Notes: generated by a model not told the origin, from the letters alone. A stretch of DNA of 64,000 nt from Bordetella genomosp. 2 (GCF_002261345.1 NZ_NEVT01000003.1:496001-560000), one strand, 5' to 3'; positions 39,147 to 48,968 are shown, numbered from the stretch's first letter. Numbers and translations: made by a program.

Positions 39147-39171
39147 GTACACCACGCAGGGTACACCACGC
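39147..39171. promoter_or_regulatory. Tandem GTACACCACGC repeats between ruvB and the dehydratase
   Basis: Two identical 11-base sequences, 39147-39157 and 39161-39171, spaced 14 bases apart in the divergent spacer. They could be operator half-sites or a local duplication; no regulator is known. Confidence 0.45.
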
Positions 39172-39259
39172 GGCGGTCCGGCGGGGAGTGCGGCGGGCCC
39201 GGCGCGCGGCAAGTGGCGATATCATGCACCGGTTCGCCATACCGCTTCCAAGGATATCC

Positions 39260-40225
39260 ATGTCTGCCGCACTGCCCACCTATGAAGATGTCGTCCGCGC
39301 CAGCGAAGTGCTGGCCGGCGTGGCGCACCGCACGCCGGTGCTCACTTCGTCCACCGCCGACGCCCGCACGGGCGCCCGGGTATTCTTCAAGTGCGAGAAC
39401 TTCCAGCGCATGGGCGCCTTCAAGTTCCGCGGGGGCTACAACGCCATTGCGCGGCTGACGCCGGGGCAGCGCGCCGCGGGAGTGGTGACGTTCTCGTCGG
39501 GCAATCATGCCCAGGCCATCGCGCTGGCCGCCCGCCTGCTGGGCGTGCGGGCCACCATCATCATGCCGCACGACGCCCCGGCGGCCAAGCGCGCCGCCAC
39601 GGAAGGCTACGGCGGGCAGGTGGTCACCTACGACCGCTATACCGACGACCGCGAAGCCGTGGCGCGGCGCATCCAGGCCGAGACCGGCGCCACCCTGATC
39701 CCGCCGTACGACCATCGCGACGTGATCGCCGGCCAGGGCACGGCCGCCAAGGAACTGTTCGAGGAGGTCGGCCCGCTGGATGCGCTGTTCGTCTGCCTGG
39801 GCGGAGGCGGCCTGCTGGCCGGCTCGGCGCTGGCGGCCGAGGCGCTGAGTCCGGGCTGCCAGGTCTATGGCGTCGAACCCGAGGCCGGCAACGACGGCCA
39901 GCAGTCGCTGCGCAAGGGCGAGATCGTGCGCATCGCCACGCCCAAGTCGCTGGCCGACGGCGCCGTCACGACGCACCTGGGCGAGCTGACGTTTCCCGTG
40001 ATCCAGCGCCTGGTGAGCGACATCGTCACGGTTACCGACGCGCAGCTGGTCGACACCATGAAGTTCTTCGCCGAACGCATGAAGATCGTGGTCGAGCCCA
40101 CCGGCTGCCTGTCCACCGCGGCTGTGCTGCAGCACGTGGTGGCCATGCCGGGCAAGCGGGTCGGGGTCATCATCAGCGGCGGCAACGTCGACCTGGCGGC
40201 GTACGCGCGCTTGCTGGCCGCCTGA
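39260..40225 (+). CDS. PLP-dependent serine/threonine dehydratase-family enzyme
   Basis: 321 residues, fold-type II PLP enzyme of the catabolic threonine dehydratase / serine racemase group. The PLP lysine is in FKFRGGYN, the Asn/His loop is SGNHAQAIA and the phosphate loop is GGGGLLAGS. There is no C-terminal ACT regulatory domain, so this is not biosynthetic IlvA; hydroxyaspartate ammonia-lyase activity is also possible. The ATG at 39260 has AAGGA upstream. First gene of the block that separates ruvB from ruvA. Confidence 0.88.
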   Translation: MSAALPTYEDVVRASEVLAGVAHRTPVLTSSTADARTGARVFFKCENFQRMGAFKFRGGYNAIARLTPGQRAAGVVTFSSGNHAQAIALAARLLGVRATIIMPHDAPAAKRAATEGYGGQVVTYDRYTDDREAVARRIQAETGATLIPPYDHRDVIAGQGTAAKELFEEVGPLDALFVCLGGGGLLAGSALAAEALSPGCQVYGVEPEAGNDGQQSLRKGEIVRIATPKSLADGAVTTHLGELTFPVIQRLVSDIVTVTDAQLVDTMKFFAERMKIVVEPTGCLSTAAVLQHVVAMPGKRVGVIISGGNVDLAAYARLLAA

Positions 40226-40302
40226 GCTCCGCGCCGGCTTGCGGCTGGCCGCCGCGCAGGGCAGAATGACCCTACTGGCTTGGCAGAAGAGGGGCAGCGG
40301 CA

Positions 40303-41226
40303 ATGCGTATCCTGCTCATCGGCGGTACCGGCTTCATCGGCCGGCATGCGGCGGCGCGGCTGGCGGCGCGCGGCCATTTCCTCATCGTGCCCACGCGCAA
40401 TTACGGCCGCGGGCGCGACCTGCTGCCGCTGCCCACGGTCACGCTGGCCGAGGCCGACGTACACGACGACGCCGAGCTCGACCGCCTGCTGCGCGAATGC
40501 GACGCGGTCATCAACCTGGCCGGCATCCTGCATGGCGGCAGCGGCCGCCCGTACGGGGCGGGCTTCGCCCGCGTCCATGTGCAATTGCCGCAGCGCATCG
40601 CGCAGGCGTGCCGCCGCAACGGCGTGCGCCGCATGCTGCACATCAGCGCCCTGGGCGCCGATCCGCAGGGGCCCAGCATGTACCTGCGTTCCAAGGGCGA
40701 CGGCGAAGCCGCCGTGCGGGCGGCCTTCGCCGACTGGCCCGAGGGCGCTTGCACCGTCTTCCGCCCTTCGGTCGTGTTCGGGCCGGACGACCACCTCACC
40801 ACGCTGTTCGCGCGGCTGGCGCGCTGGCTGCCCGTCGTGCCGCTGGCGGGCGCGGGCGCGCGCATGCAGCCGGTCTACGTGGGCGACGTGGCCGCGGCGC
40901 TGGAGACGGCGCTGACCAATCCCCATACCGCCGGCAAAGCCTATGGCCTGTGCGGCCCGCAGGTGCATACGCTGGCCGACATCGTGCGCCTGTGCGCCGC
41001 CTGGAGCGGCCATCCCCGGCCGGTGTGCGCCCTGCCCACGGGGGTGGCCAGGCTGCAGGCGCTGTTCTTCGAGTGCCTGCCGGGCACGCCGCTGATTTCA
41101 CGCGACAACCTGGCGTCACTGACCGTCGACAACGTGTGCGCCGGGCCGCTGGCGCCTGAATTGGGGCTCACCCCCGTGGCCATGGAGGCGATCGTGCCGG
41201 GCTATCTGAAGCCCGCGCCGGCCTGA
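40303..41226 (+). CDS. NDUFA9-like NAD(P)-binding SDR protein
   Basis: 307 residues of the atypical (extended) SDR group related to the complex I subunit NDUFA9. GGTGFIGRHAAARLAARG is the dinucleotide-binding loop; INLAGILHG and VFRPSVVFGPDD follow. Members bind NAD(P)H, but a reaction is rarely known. The usual YxxxK motif is replaced by YLRSKGDGE. Follows the dehydratase after 77 bases. Confidence 0.85.
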   Translation: MRILLIGGTGFIGRHAAARLAARGHFLIVPTRNYGRGRDLLPLPTVTLAEADVHDDAELDRLLRECDAVINLAGILHGGSGRPYGAGFARVHVQLPQRIAQACRRNGVRRMLHISALGADPQGPSMYLRSKGDGEAAVRAAFADWPEGACTVFRPSVVFGPDDHLTTLFARLARWLPVVPLAGAGARMQPVYVGDVAAALETALTNPHTAGKAYGLCGPQVHTLADIVRLCAAWSGHPRPVCALPTGVARLQALFFECLPGTPLISRDNLASLTVDNVCAGPLAPELGLTPVAMEAIVPGYLKPAPA

Positions 41227-41237
41227 GTCCGGCCAGG

Positions 41238-42206
41238 CTATCGGCCATCCTCCGGCCCGCCCGCGGCCGTGCCGCCCGTTCCCAGCGGCACCAGGCGGGC
41301 CTGTACTTCGCGCACCACCACCTCCAGTTGCGCCGCCAGGGCCTGCGCGGCCGGCGACAGGCTGCGATCGCGCCGATGCAGCAGGCCGATGTCGCGGTGC
41401 GCCGAGGCATCGCACAGGGCCGCGCATTGCAGCCCGGCCAGGTTCAGCTCCGGCAACGCCAGCCGCGGTAGCACGCTGACGCCCAGGCCCTGGCGCACCA
41501 TGCCGGCCGCGGTGCCCATGTTGGTGACGTCGTAGACCGGCGCCGCCGCGCCCGCGCCGGCATCTTCGCGCAGGGCGCGGTCGAACTGCTGCCGCGCGTT
41601 CGATCCCTGCGACAGCAGGATCAGGTCGTAGCGCAGGACATCGCGCCAGCGCACCGCCGGTAGGCCGGCCAGCGCATGGCCCGCCGGATAGACCGCGCAG
41701 AAGCAATCCGCCACCAGCGGATGGAAGCGCAGGTCCGGGGCCGGCTCGGTCTGCGCCGCCAGGGCGAACTCGATCTGGTTGGTGCGCAACATGGCCAGCA
41801 ATTCGTCGTTGTGCGCTTCCACCACGCGCACCGTCAGCGCCGGGTGCAGCTGGCGCAGCCGCCCCACCGCCGGCGGCGCCAGGGTCAGCGCGGTGGAGGG
41901 CAGGGCGCCCAGCACGATGGTGCCGCGCCGCACCGCCGCCAGGTCGGCCAGGCTGCGATAGGCCTCTTCCAGGTCGGCGATGGGGCGTTGCGCGCGCGCG
42001 TGCAATTCCTGGCCCGCCGATGTCAGGCTGATGCTGCGCGTGGTGCGCTCGAACAGCCGCAGCCCCAGCACTTCCTCCAGGTCGCGGATCAGCGCGGTGA
42101 AGGACGGCTGCGTGACGCCCAGGCGGTCGGCGGCGTGCGTAAAGGACCCGGTTTCCACGGCCAGCAGGAAGGCCTTGATGGGCCGGTACTTGATATTCAT
42201 AGCCAT
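41238..42206 (-). CDS. LysR-family transcriptional regulator
   Basis: 322 residues. The helix-turn-helix (FTHAADRLGVTQPSFTALI, about residues 22-40) precedes an effector domain with LPALTVRVVEAHNDELL-like strands and QGLGVSVLPRL. It is divergent from the aldehyde dehydrogenase gene across a 91-base AT-rich spacer with tandem AGCTAATAA boxes, the standard arrangement for LysR control of a catabolic operon. No ribosome binding site precedes either ATG (42206 or 42200), and a TATTAT hexamer lies close, so its message may be leaderless. Confidence 0.9.
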   Translation of the reverse strand: MAMNIKYRPIKAFLLAVETGSFTHAADRLGVTQPSFTALIRDLEEVLGLRLFERTTRSISLTSAGQELHARAQRPIADLEEAYRSLADLAAVRRGTIVLGALPSTALTLAPPAVGRLRQLHPALTVRVVEAHNDELLAMLRTNQIEFALAAQTEPAPDLRFHPLVADCFCAVYPAGHALAGLPAVRWRDVLRYDLILLSQGSNARQQFDRALREDAGAGAAAPVYDVTNMGTAAGMVRQGLGVSVLPRLALPELNLAGLQCAALCDASAHRDIGLLHRRDRSLSPAAQALAAQLEVVVREVQARLVPLGTGGTAAGGPEDGR

Positions 42207-42207
42207 A

Positions 42208-42226
42208 AGCTAATAATAGCTAATAA
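42208..42226. promoter_or_regulatory. Tandem AGCTAATAA boxes between lysR and the aldehyde dehydrogenase
   Basis: AGCTAATAA at 42208-42216 and again at 42218-42226, ten bases (one helix turn) apart, in the AT-rich divergent spacer. Likely contact points for the LysR protein and/or overlapping promoters. Confidence 0.5.
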
Positions 42227-42297
42227 ATATCGATTTGATCGTAATAATGTCCTGGCTGAAGATGCGGGCTCGACGAATTTCCGGAGCAGCAGCAGTC

Positions 42298-43773
42298 ATG
42301 GAAGCCCCTCATCCCACCCCGTTCCGCCTGGGCGCCCAATGGCGTACCGGCGGCGCGGGCGATCCCGTCATCACCTCCATTGACCCGGCCGACGGCAGCG
42401 TCGCCGGCACCGTGGTGCGCGCCACGCCCGCCGATGTCGACCAGGCGGTATCGCTGGCCTGGGACGCGTTCCGCCGGCAGCCGTGGCGCAAGCTGCGGCC
42501 CGACCAGCGCGCCGCCACCCTGTATGAAATCGGCCGCCGCCTGCTGGCCGAACGCGAGCCGCTGGCGCGGCTGCAGATGCGCGACAGCGGCAAGCCCTGG
42601 AAAGAATGCCTGCACATGGTCGACAGCGCGGCCGGGCACTTCCGCTATTACGCTGCGGTATGCGAAACCTGGCAGAACGAGCTGACCTCGCCGCGCGGCG
42701 AGTACTTCTCGATGGCGCTGGCCGAACCGTTCGGCGTGATCGCCGCCATTACGCCATGGAACTCGCCGATCATGAACGAGGCGCAGAAAGCCGCGCCGGC
42801 CCTGGCGGCCGGCAACGCGGTGCTGCTCAAGCCTTCGGAGGAAACCCCGCAGCTGGCCCTGGAGCTGGCGCGCATTTGCACTGAAGCCGGCCTGCCGGAA
42901 GGCCTGCTGATCGTCCTGCCCGGACATGGCGAGGACGTGGGCGCCGCCCTGGTCGGCCATCCCGGCGTGCGCATGGTGTCGTTCACCGGCGGCACCGAGA
43001 CCGGCCGCGCCATCGGCGCCGTCGCCGGCCGGCGCCTGATCCCGGCGGGGCTGGAGCTGGGCGGCAAGTCGCCGCACATCGTGTTCGAGGACGCCGACCT
43101 GGACCGCGCCGTGGCGGGCGTCATGTCGGGCATCTTCGGATCCGCCGGGCAGAGCTGCGTGGCGGGCTCGCGGCTATTCGTGCAGAAGTCGGTCTATGCG
43201 CGCGTCATGGACGCGCTGGTGGCGCGCACGCGCGAATTGCGCGTCGGCCTGCCGCACGACCCGGCGACGCAGATGGGGCCGCTGGTGTCGCGCGCCCACC
43301 GGGACAAGGTGGCCGGCTATGTCGACATCGCGCGCGGCGAAGGCGGCAAAGTGCTGGTCGGCGGCGCCATGCCCGCGGACCCGGCCCTGGCGCGCGGCTG
43401 GTTCTACCTGCCCACCATCATCGACGGCCTGGACAACCGCGCGCGCGCCTGCCAGGAAGAGATTTTCGGGCCCGTGCTGGTCGCCCTGCCGTTCGACGAC
43501 GAGGACGACGTGGTCGCGCAGGCCAACGACACCGCCTTCGGCCTGGCGGCCGGCATGTGGACCGCGGACTACGCGCGCGCCTGGCGGGTCGCGCGGGAGA
43601 TCGAGGCCGGCTCGGTCTGGATCAATACCTACAAGCAGTCGCACATCGCCACGCCGTTCGGCGGGTTCAAGGACAGCGGCCTGGGCCGCGAGAAGGGCCT
43701 GCATGGCCTGCGCCTGTACAGCCAGGTCAAGAGCGTGTACTGGGGCCTGCATCAACAACCTATGGGACTTTGA
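42298..43773 (+). CDS. Aldehyde dehydrogenase
   Basis: 491 residues, NAD(P)+-dependent, oxidising an aldehyde to a carboxylate. Catalytic residues are visible: ITPWNSPI, LELGGKSPH with the general-base glutamate, and GQSCVAGSR with the nucleophilic cysteine; EIFGPVL and GGFKDSGLGRE close the fold. The ATG at 42298 has GGAG 11 bases before it. Earlier in-frame starts (42247 and a TTG at 42235) lie in the promoter. The epimerase gene follows after four bases and a Bug receptor after that, so it may act in the catabolism of an imported carboxylate. Confidence 0.93.
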   Translation: MEAPHPTPFRLGAQWRTGGAGDPVITSIDPADGSVAGTVVRATPADVDQAVSLAWDAFRRQPWRKLRPDQRAATLYEIGRRLLAEREPLARLQMRDSGKPWKECLHMVDSAAGHFRYYAAVCETWQNELTSPRGEYFSMALAEPFGVIAAITPWNSPIMNEAQKAAPALAAGNAVLLKPSEETPQLALELARICTEAGLPEGLLIVLPGHGEDVGAALVGHPGVRMVSFTGGTETGRAIGAVAGRRLIPAGLELGGKSPHIVFEDADLDRAVAGVMSGIFGSAGQSCVAGSRLFVQKSVYARVMDALVARTRELRVGLPHDPATQMGPLVSRAHRDKVAGYVDIARGEGGKVLVGGAMPADPALARGWFYLPTIIDGLDNRARACQEEIFGPVLVALPFDDEDDVVAQANDTAFGLAAGMWTADYARAWRVAREIEAGSVWINTYKQSHIATPFGGFKDSGLGREKGLHGLRLYSQVKSVYWGLHQQPMGL

Positions 43774-43777
43774 AGTC

Positions 43778-44809
43778 ATGACGCAAGAAGCAAGCAACGC
43801 GGCGCTGCCCCTGGCGGGCGCGCGCATCCTGATCGCCGGCGCCGCCAGCCTGGTGGGCTCGCACACCGCCGAAGCCCTGCTCGAGGCCGGCGTGCGCGAA
43901 GTGGTGCTGCTGGACAACTTCGCCTTCGGCACGCCGGAGGCCATCGCCCACTTGCAGGACGACGCGCGCGTGAAGGTGGTACGCGGCGACCTGATGCGCC
44001 TGCCCGACCTGCTGGCGGCCACCGAGGGCGTGGACGGAGTATTGCACCTGGCCGCCTACATGACGCTGGGCTTCGCCCAGACGCCCTGGCAAGCGGTGGA
44101 CGTCAATGTCCGCGGCGCGCAGAACATGCTGGAAGCCTGCCGCGCCAACCGGGTGCGCAAACTGGTGTTCGCCTCGTCCAACGCGGTGTACGGCTACGGC
44201 GCGGGCATCGCCGGGGCGCTGGTCGAGAACGGCCCGTTCCATTCGACCGGCGCGCCGCCGGCGGCCATTCTGTACGGCGCCTCGAAGATCATGGGCGAGC
44301 AGCTGTGCCGCCAGTACTTCCAGAAATTCGGCCTGGACTATGTGGTGCTGCGCTATTCCACGGTGTATGGCGAGCGCCAGCATTACCGCGCGGCGAATTC
44401 GCTGTACATCATGGACACCTATGACCGCGTGCGCAAGGGCGAGCGCCCCGTGCTGCCGGGCGACGGCACCGACACCAAGCACTTCGTGCATGTGTCCGAC
44501 GTGGCGCGCGCCAACGTGGCGGCGTTCGAGAGCGCGGCGACCGACATCGCGGTGAATGTGTCGGGCCCCGCGCCCATCACCACCGGCGAACTGGTGCGGC
44601 TGGTGCTGGACTACTGCGGCAGCGATCTCGAGCCCGAGGTGCGGCCGGACCCGCCCGGCACGGTGCGGCTGACTTCAGGCGGCGCTTTCCATATCCCCCA
44701 CGACCTGGCGGGGCAGTTGATCGGCTGGCAGCCGCGCGTCGCGATGCGCGAAGGCGTGGCGCGCCTGCTGGCCTGGCGCGAGGCGCAAGAGGCCGGCGCG
44801 CGCGGCTGA
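43778..44809 (+). CDS. NAD-dependent epimerase/dehydratase-family protein
   Basis: 343 residues, extended SDR. The glycine loop is ILIAGAASLVGSHTAE (a variant of GxxGxxG), followed by HLAAYMTLG, the strand with SSNAVYGYG and the YGASK active-site motif. Such enzymes include sugar-nucleotide epimerases and hydroxy-acid or lactone dehydrogenases; the aldehyde dehydrogenase upstream and the receptor downstream suggest a catabolic rather than a polysaccharide role. Start four bases after the dehydrogenase stop. Confidence 0.88.
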   Translation: MTQEASNAALPLAGARILIAGAASLVGSHTAEALLEAGVREVVLLDNFAFGTPEAIAHLQDDARVKVVRGDLMRLPDLLAATEGVDGVLHLAAYMTLGFAQTPWQAVDVNVRGAQNMLEACRANRVRKLVFASSNAVYGYGAGIAGALVENGPFHSTGAPPAAILYGASKIMGEQLCRQYFQKFGLDYVVLRYSTVYGERQHYRAANSLYIMDTYDRVRKGERPVLPGDGTDTKHFVHVSDVARANVAAFESAATDIAVNVSGPAPITTGELVRLVLDYCGSDLEPEVRPDPPGTVRLTSGGAFHIPHDLAGQLIGWQPRVAMREGVARLLAWREAQEAGARG

Positions 44810-44897
44810 AGCGCGCGCCGCAATATCCGTGCGGCGCGCTGTGCGGCGCCGCGCGGGATGAGGGTTTTTCTGTCAATCCAATAAGGTGGAGACACAT

Positions 44898-45857
44898 ATG
44901 TTCAAGTTGCGCAATCTGTTCGCGGGCCTGGCGGTCGGCCTGGCAAGCCTGGGCGCGGCCGCGCCGGCCTGGGCCTGGCCCGACCGGCCCGTCGAGCTGA
45001 TCGTCGGCTTCGCGCCCGGCGGCGGCACCGACCTCACCGCCCGCGCGTTGGCGGTGTTCCTGGAAAAGGAACTGGGCGGCAGCGTGGTGGTGGTCAACAA
45101 GCCCGGCGCGTCCAGCGCGATCGCGCTGTCGTATGTGGCGCGCGCCAAGCCGGACGGCTACACGCTGGCCATGACCAACATGCCCGGCCTGGTGTCGCTG
45201 CCGATCGAGCGCCAGCCCGGTTTCGCGGCGGACGATTTCACCTATCTGGCGAACCTGGTGCGCGATCCCAGCGCCTTCAGCGTGGCCATGGACAGTCCTT
45301 ACCGGACACTCGGCGAATTGGTCGCGGCGGCCCGGGAAAAGCCCGGCCTGATCAGCTACGGCTCGACCGGCGTCGGCACCGACGACCATCTTGCCATGGT
45401 GCTGTTCCAGGGGCTGACCGGCACGACGCTGAACCACGTGCCGTATAACGGCGCCGGCCCGCTGCGCACCGCGGTGCTGGGCGGGCACACCGTGATAGGC
45501 GGGATCAACCTGGGCGAGGCCATGCCGTATCACGGCCAGAACATGCGCATCCTGGCCCAGGCCAGCGCGCAGCGCTCGCCGCTGGCGCCCGACGTGCCGA
45601 CCTTCAAGGAGCAGGGCGTGGACCTGGTGTTCGCGTCCGAGCGCGGCATTGTCGCGCCCAGGGGCTTGCCGCCGGACATCGAACAGAAGCTCGCCGGCGC
45701 GCTCGAGCGGGTGGCCGCCGATCCGGCGTTCCGCCGGCAGATGGCGCAGCAATTCACCGAAATGGATTACCTGCCTGGTCCCGCCTGGCGGGCGCGGCTG
45801 CAGCAGGACGACGCGCGCCTGCGCGCCATCTGGGCCAGGACGCCCTGGGTGGAATAA
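44898..45857 (+). CDS. Bug-family periplasmic receptor (TctC-type)
   Basis: 319 residues, secreted to the periplasm: signal peptide of about 26 residues ending in PAWA. Bug proteins, greatly expanded in Bordetella, bind carboxylates or amino acids for tripartite tricarboxylate uptake. The family motif is RPVELIVGFAPGGGTDLTAR, with the PGG loop that holds the ligand's carboxylate. The ATG at 44898 has GGTGGAG upstream; a GTG at 44886 is less likely. No TctA/TctB membrane genes are adjacent. Last gene of the catabolic block; it converges on ruvA. Confidence 0.92.
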   Translation: MFKLRNLFAGLAVGLASLGAAAPAWAWPDRPVELIVGFAPGGGTDLTARALAVFLEKELGGSVVVVNKPGASSAIALSYVARAKPDGYTLAMTNMPGLVSLPIERQPGFAADDFTYLANLVRDPSAFSVAMDSPYRTLGELVAAAREKPGLISYGSTGVGTDDHLAMVLFQGLTGTTLNHVPYNGAGPLRTAVLGGHTVIGGINLGEAMPYHGQNMRILAQASAQRSPLAPDVPTFKEQGVDLVFASERGIVAPRGLPPDIEQKLAGALERVAADPAFRRQMAQQFTEMDYLPGPAWRARLQQDDARLRAIWARTPWVE

Positions 45858-45877
45858 GGCCGGCGCCGGCCGCGCGG

Positions 45878-46450
45878 CTAGCGCACCAGCGCCTTCAGCG
45901 CCAGGCGGATGCCGTCCGATACGCCGGTGCCCTCGGGCAGGGTCTTGAGGGCGGCTTGCGATTCTTTTTCGGAATAGCCCAGCGCCAGCAGGGCGTTGAG
46001 GATGTCGGCCTGGCTGTCGGGCACGGCATGGGCGCTGGCGCCGATGTCCGCGCCCAGCTTGCCGCGCATTTCCAGCAGCAGCCGTTCGGCGGTTTTCTTG
46101 CCGATGCCCGGCACGCGGGTCAGGCGGCCCGACTCTTGCAGCGTGATGGCTTGCGCCAGGTCGCCCACCGACAGCCCCGACAGCACCGCCAGCGCGGTGC
46201 GCGCGCCGATGCCGCTGACCTTGATCAGTTCGCGGAATGCCCCGCGCTCGGCGGCGGTGGCGAAGCCATACAGGATGTGCGCGTCCTCGCGCACCGCCAG
46301 GTGCGTGTGCAGCGTGACTTTCGCGCCGGTTTCGGGCAGGGCGTAGAGGGTGCTCATGGGCACCTCGATGTCATAGCCCAGGCCGTTGACGTCCACGCAG
46401 ATGGTGGGCGGCAGTTTCTCGATCAGGGTTCCGGTGATGCGTCCGATCAT
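45878..46450 (-). CDS. ruvA: Holliday junction-binding protein RuvA
   Basis: 190 residues, tetramer that holds the four-way junction for RuvB. OB fold ([19 protein letters not shown]), helix-hairpin-helix pairs ([37 protein letters not shown]) and C-terminal RuvB-binding helices ([16 protein letters not shown]) are complete. A TAGAAT hexamer on the minus strand in the 91-base spacer to ruvC suggests a separate promoter. Confidence 0.97.
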   Translation of the reverse strand: MIGRITGTLIEKLPPTICVDVNGLGYDIEVPMSTLYALPETGAKVTLHTHLAVREDAHILYGFATAAERGAFRELIKVSGIGARTALAVLSGLSVGDLAQAITLQESGRLTRVPGIGKKTAERLLLEMRGKLGADIGASAHAVPDSQADILNALLALGYSEKESQAALKTLPEGTGVSDGIRLALKALVR

Positions 46451-46541
46451 GGTGCGGGTGCCAGGCAGAAAGGGAATGGCGCGCCGCGCGCGCCTGCCCG
46501 CATTCTATACGGTGCGGCGCTTCTTTCAGAGGGAACGGGCC

Positions 46542-47090
46542 CTAGCCCACCAGCCGGCCGCCGCGCAGCCGGGCGCCCGCGCCGGCGGGCAGCGCGGCGG
46601 TCAGGTTGCCGAGCCGCGCCTGCAGCGGCCCCACGTGGGCATGGCAGATGGCGCAGGCCAGCGCGTCGGCCGAGTCGGGCGCCGGGGTGCCATCCAGCGA
46701 CAGCAGGCGCTGTACCATCATCTGCACTTGCTCCTTGGCCGCGCGGCCGGTGCCCACGACGGCTTTCTTGATCTGCAGCGCGGTGTATTCATGCACGGCC
46801 AGCTGGCTGTCGGCCAGCGCGCACAGGGCGGCGCCGCGCGCCTGCCCGAGCAGCAGGGTGGAGGCGGGGTTGGTGTTGAGGAAGACGATCTCCAGCGCGG
46901 CCACATCGGGGCGGGTATCGCGCGCGACCTGGCGGAGATTGTCCAGGATGACCTTCAGGCGCTCCGGCAGCGCCAGCGCCGGCGGCACCACGATGGTGCC
47001 GCTGGCGACGTAGCGCAGGCGCATGCCTTCGGCATCGATCACACCGAAGCCGGTGCGGCGCAGGCCGGGGTCGATGCCGAGGACGCGCAT
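46542..47090 (-). CDS. ruvC: Holliday junction resolvase RuvC
   Basis: 182 residues, the endonuclease that cuts junctions. Acidic active site: [11 protein letters not shown] (Asp7), [10 protein letters not shown] (Glu), and [12 protein letters not shown] with the last aspartates. The start is the ATG at 47090, whose A is shared with the TGA stop of purH, so translation is coupled to purH. Confidence 0.97.
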   Translation of the reverse strand: MRVLGIDPGLRRTGFGVIDAEGMRLRYVASGTIVVPPALALPERLKVILDNLRQVARDTRPDVAALEIVFLNTNPASTLLLGQARGAALCALADSQLAVHEYTALQIKKAVVGTGRAAKEQVQMMVQRLLSLDGTPAPDSADALACAICHAHVGPLQARLGNLTAALPAGAGARLRGGRLVG

Positions 47091-48679
47091 CAGTGGCGGA
47101 AGTGGCGGGTGCCGGTCAGCACCATGGCGATGCCGTGCTCGTCGGCGGCCGCGATGACTTCGTCGTCGCGCACGCTGCCGCCCGGCTGGATCACGCAGGT
47201 GGCGCCGGCCGCCACCACGACATCCAGCCCGTCGCGGAACGGGAAGAACGCATCCGAGGCGACCGCCGAACCCTGCAGCGACAGGCCGGCATTCTCGGCC
47301 TTGATGGATGCAATGCGGGCCGAGTCGACGCGGCTCATCTGGCCCGCGCCCACGCCCAGCGTCATGCCGCCGCCGGCGAACACGATGGCGTTGGACTTGA
47401 CGTACTTGGCGACCTTCCAGGCGAACGCCAGGTCGTTCATTTCCTGTTCGGTGGGCTGCCGCTTGGTCACGACCTTGAGCGCGTCGCGCGGCACGTTGTA
47501 GGCGTCCGGCGTCTGCACCAGCCAGCCGCCGCCCACGCGCTTGATGTCGAAGTCGTTGTGGCCGGCGCCGGCGGGCACTTCCAGCACGCGCACGTTCTTC
47601 TTGGCCGCCAGGATGGCCAGCGCGGCGCCGTCGTAGGCCGGCGCCAGCAGCACTTCCAGGAACTGGCCGCTGACCGCTTCGGCGGTGGCCGCGTCCACCG
47701 GCCGGTTGAAGGCGATGATGCCGCCGAAGGCCGAGGTCGGGTCGGTCTTGAAAGCCTGCCGGTAGGCCTCGAGCGTGGTCTGCGCGACCGCCACGCCGCA
47801 GGGGTTGGCGTGCTTGACGATGACGCAGGCGGGAGTGTCGAAGCTGCGCGCGCATTCCCAGGCGGCGTCGGCGTCGGCGATGTTGTTGTACGACAGTTCC
47901 TTGCCCTGCAGCTGGCGGTAATTGCCCAGCAGGCCGGCGGGCCGGTGGCTGTCTACATAGAAGGCGGCTTTCTGGTGCGGGTTCTCGCCGTAGCGCAGGG
48001 CCTGCGCCTGGTGCACCTGCAGCGTCAGCGTGCCGGGCCAGTCGTGGCGGGCGGGCGCGGCGTCCTGCGCCGGGGCCGGCTCGGCCAGGCTGGTCAGGTA
48101 GCCGGCGATCGCGCCGTCGTAGGCGGCGGTGTGGGCGTAGGTCTTGGCGGCCAGCTCCAGCCGCAGCGCATACGAGGTGGAGCCGTCCTGGTCCAGTTCG
48201 GCCAGCACGCGGGAGTAGTCGGCCGGGTCGATCACGACCGTCACGCCGCCCGCCTCGGTGCCGTGGTTCTTCGCGGCGGCGCGCAGCATGGCGGGGCCGC
48301 CGATGTCGATGTTCTCCACCGCGTCGGCGAAGCTGCAGCCGGGCCGGGCGATCGTTTCACGGAACGGATACAGGTTCACCACCAGCATGTCGATGCGGTC
48401 GATGCCATGCTGCTTGATGGTGTCCAGGTGCTCGGCGCTGTCGCGGCGCGCCAGCAGGCCGCCGTGGATCTTGGGATGCAGCGTCTTGACGCGGCCGTCG
48501 AGGATCTCCGGCGAGCCGGTATGGGCCGCGACCTCGGTCACGGCCAGGCCGGCCTCGGACAGCAGGCGCGCGGTGCCGCCGGTGGACAGCAGGCGCACGC
48601 CGCGCGCGGCCAGGGCGCGGGCGAATTCGACGATGCCGGTCTTGTCGGACACCGAGAGCAGGGCAGTTTCGATTTTCAT
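47090..48679 (-). CDS. purH: Bifunctional AICAR formyltransferase / IMP cyclohydrolase PurH
   Basis: 529 residues, last two steps of purine synthesis to IMP. N-terminal MGS-like cyclohydrolase domain ([29 protein letters not shown]) and C-terminal transformylase ([34 protein letters not shown]). Followed by ruvC with one shared base and preceded by fis after 49 bases, forming dusB-fis-purH-ruvC. Confidence 0.97.
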   Translation of the reverse strand: MKIETALLSVSDKTGIVEFARALAARGVRLLSTGGTARLLSEAGLAVTEVAAHTGSPEILDGRVKTLHPKIHGGLLARRDSAEHLDTIKQHGIDRIDMLVVNLYPFRETIARPGCSFADAVENIDIGGPAMLRAAAKNHGTEAGGVTVVIDPADYSRVLAELDQDGSTSYALRLELAAKTYAHTAAYDGAIAGYLTSLAEPAPAQDAAPARHDWPGTLTLQVHQAQALRYGENPHQKAAFYVDSHRPAGLLGNYRQLQGKELSYNNIADADAAWECARSFDTPACVIVKHANPCGVAVAQTTLEAYRQAFKTDPTSAFGGIIAFNRPVDAATAEAVSGQFLEVLLAPAYDGAALAILAAKKNVRVLEVPAGAGHNDFDIKRVGGGWLVQTPDAYNVPRDALKVVTKRQPTEQEMNDLAFAWKVAKYVKSNAIVFAGGGMTLGVGAGQMSRVDSARIASIKAENAGLSLQGSAVASDAFFPFRDGLDVVVAAGATCVIQPGGSVRDDEVIAAADEHGIAMVLTGTRHFRH

Positions 48680-48728
48680 GGTTGGACAGCGGAGATGAAG
48701 GAAAGCGGTCGGGACGCGCCGCGCGCGC

Positions 48729-48968
48729 TCAGGGCTGGATGTTGTGCGCCTGGAGCTTCTTGCGCAGCGTGTTGCGGGTGATGCCCAGCATTTCGGACGC
48801 CCGGGACTGGTTTCCGCCGGCCCGCTCGAGGGCCACCTCGAGCACCGGGCGTTCGACGCAGCGCATCACCATTTCCCACATGTCGTGGGGCTCGGAGTCG
48901 CCCAAGTCTTCGAAATAGCGCTCCAGGCTGGCGCGCACGCAGTCTTCCAGGACATCTTTCTTGCTCAT
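48729..48968 (-). CDS. fis: DNA-binding protein Fis
   Basis: 79 residues, nucleoid protein and growth-phase regulator. The C-terminal helix-turn-helix [20 protein letters not shown] and the dimer core [16 protein letters not shown] match the beta-proteobacterial Fis. It lies after dusB, the conserved arrangement in proteobacteria. Confidence 0.96.
   Translation of the reverse strand: MSKKDVLEDCVRASLERYFEDLGDSEPHDMWEMVMRCVERPVLEVALERAGGNQSRASEMLGITRNTLRKKLQAHNIQP

Noticed and set aside
37967-40303. Minus-strand frame of 778 codons covering ruvB and the dehydratase
   Set aside because: It reads the antisense of the dehydratase and an off frame of ruvB; no domain is visible.
45859-45872. GGCCGGCGCCGGCC palindrome between the Bug receptor and ruvA genes as terminator
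   Set aside because: Self-complementary GC sequence is common in such DNA and no T-run follows.
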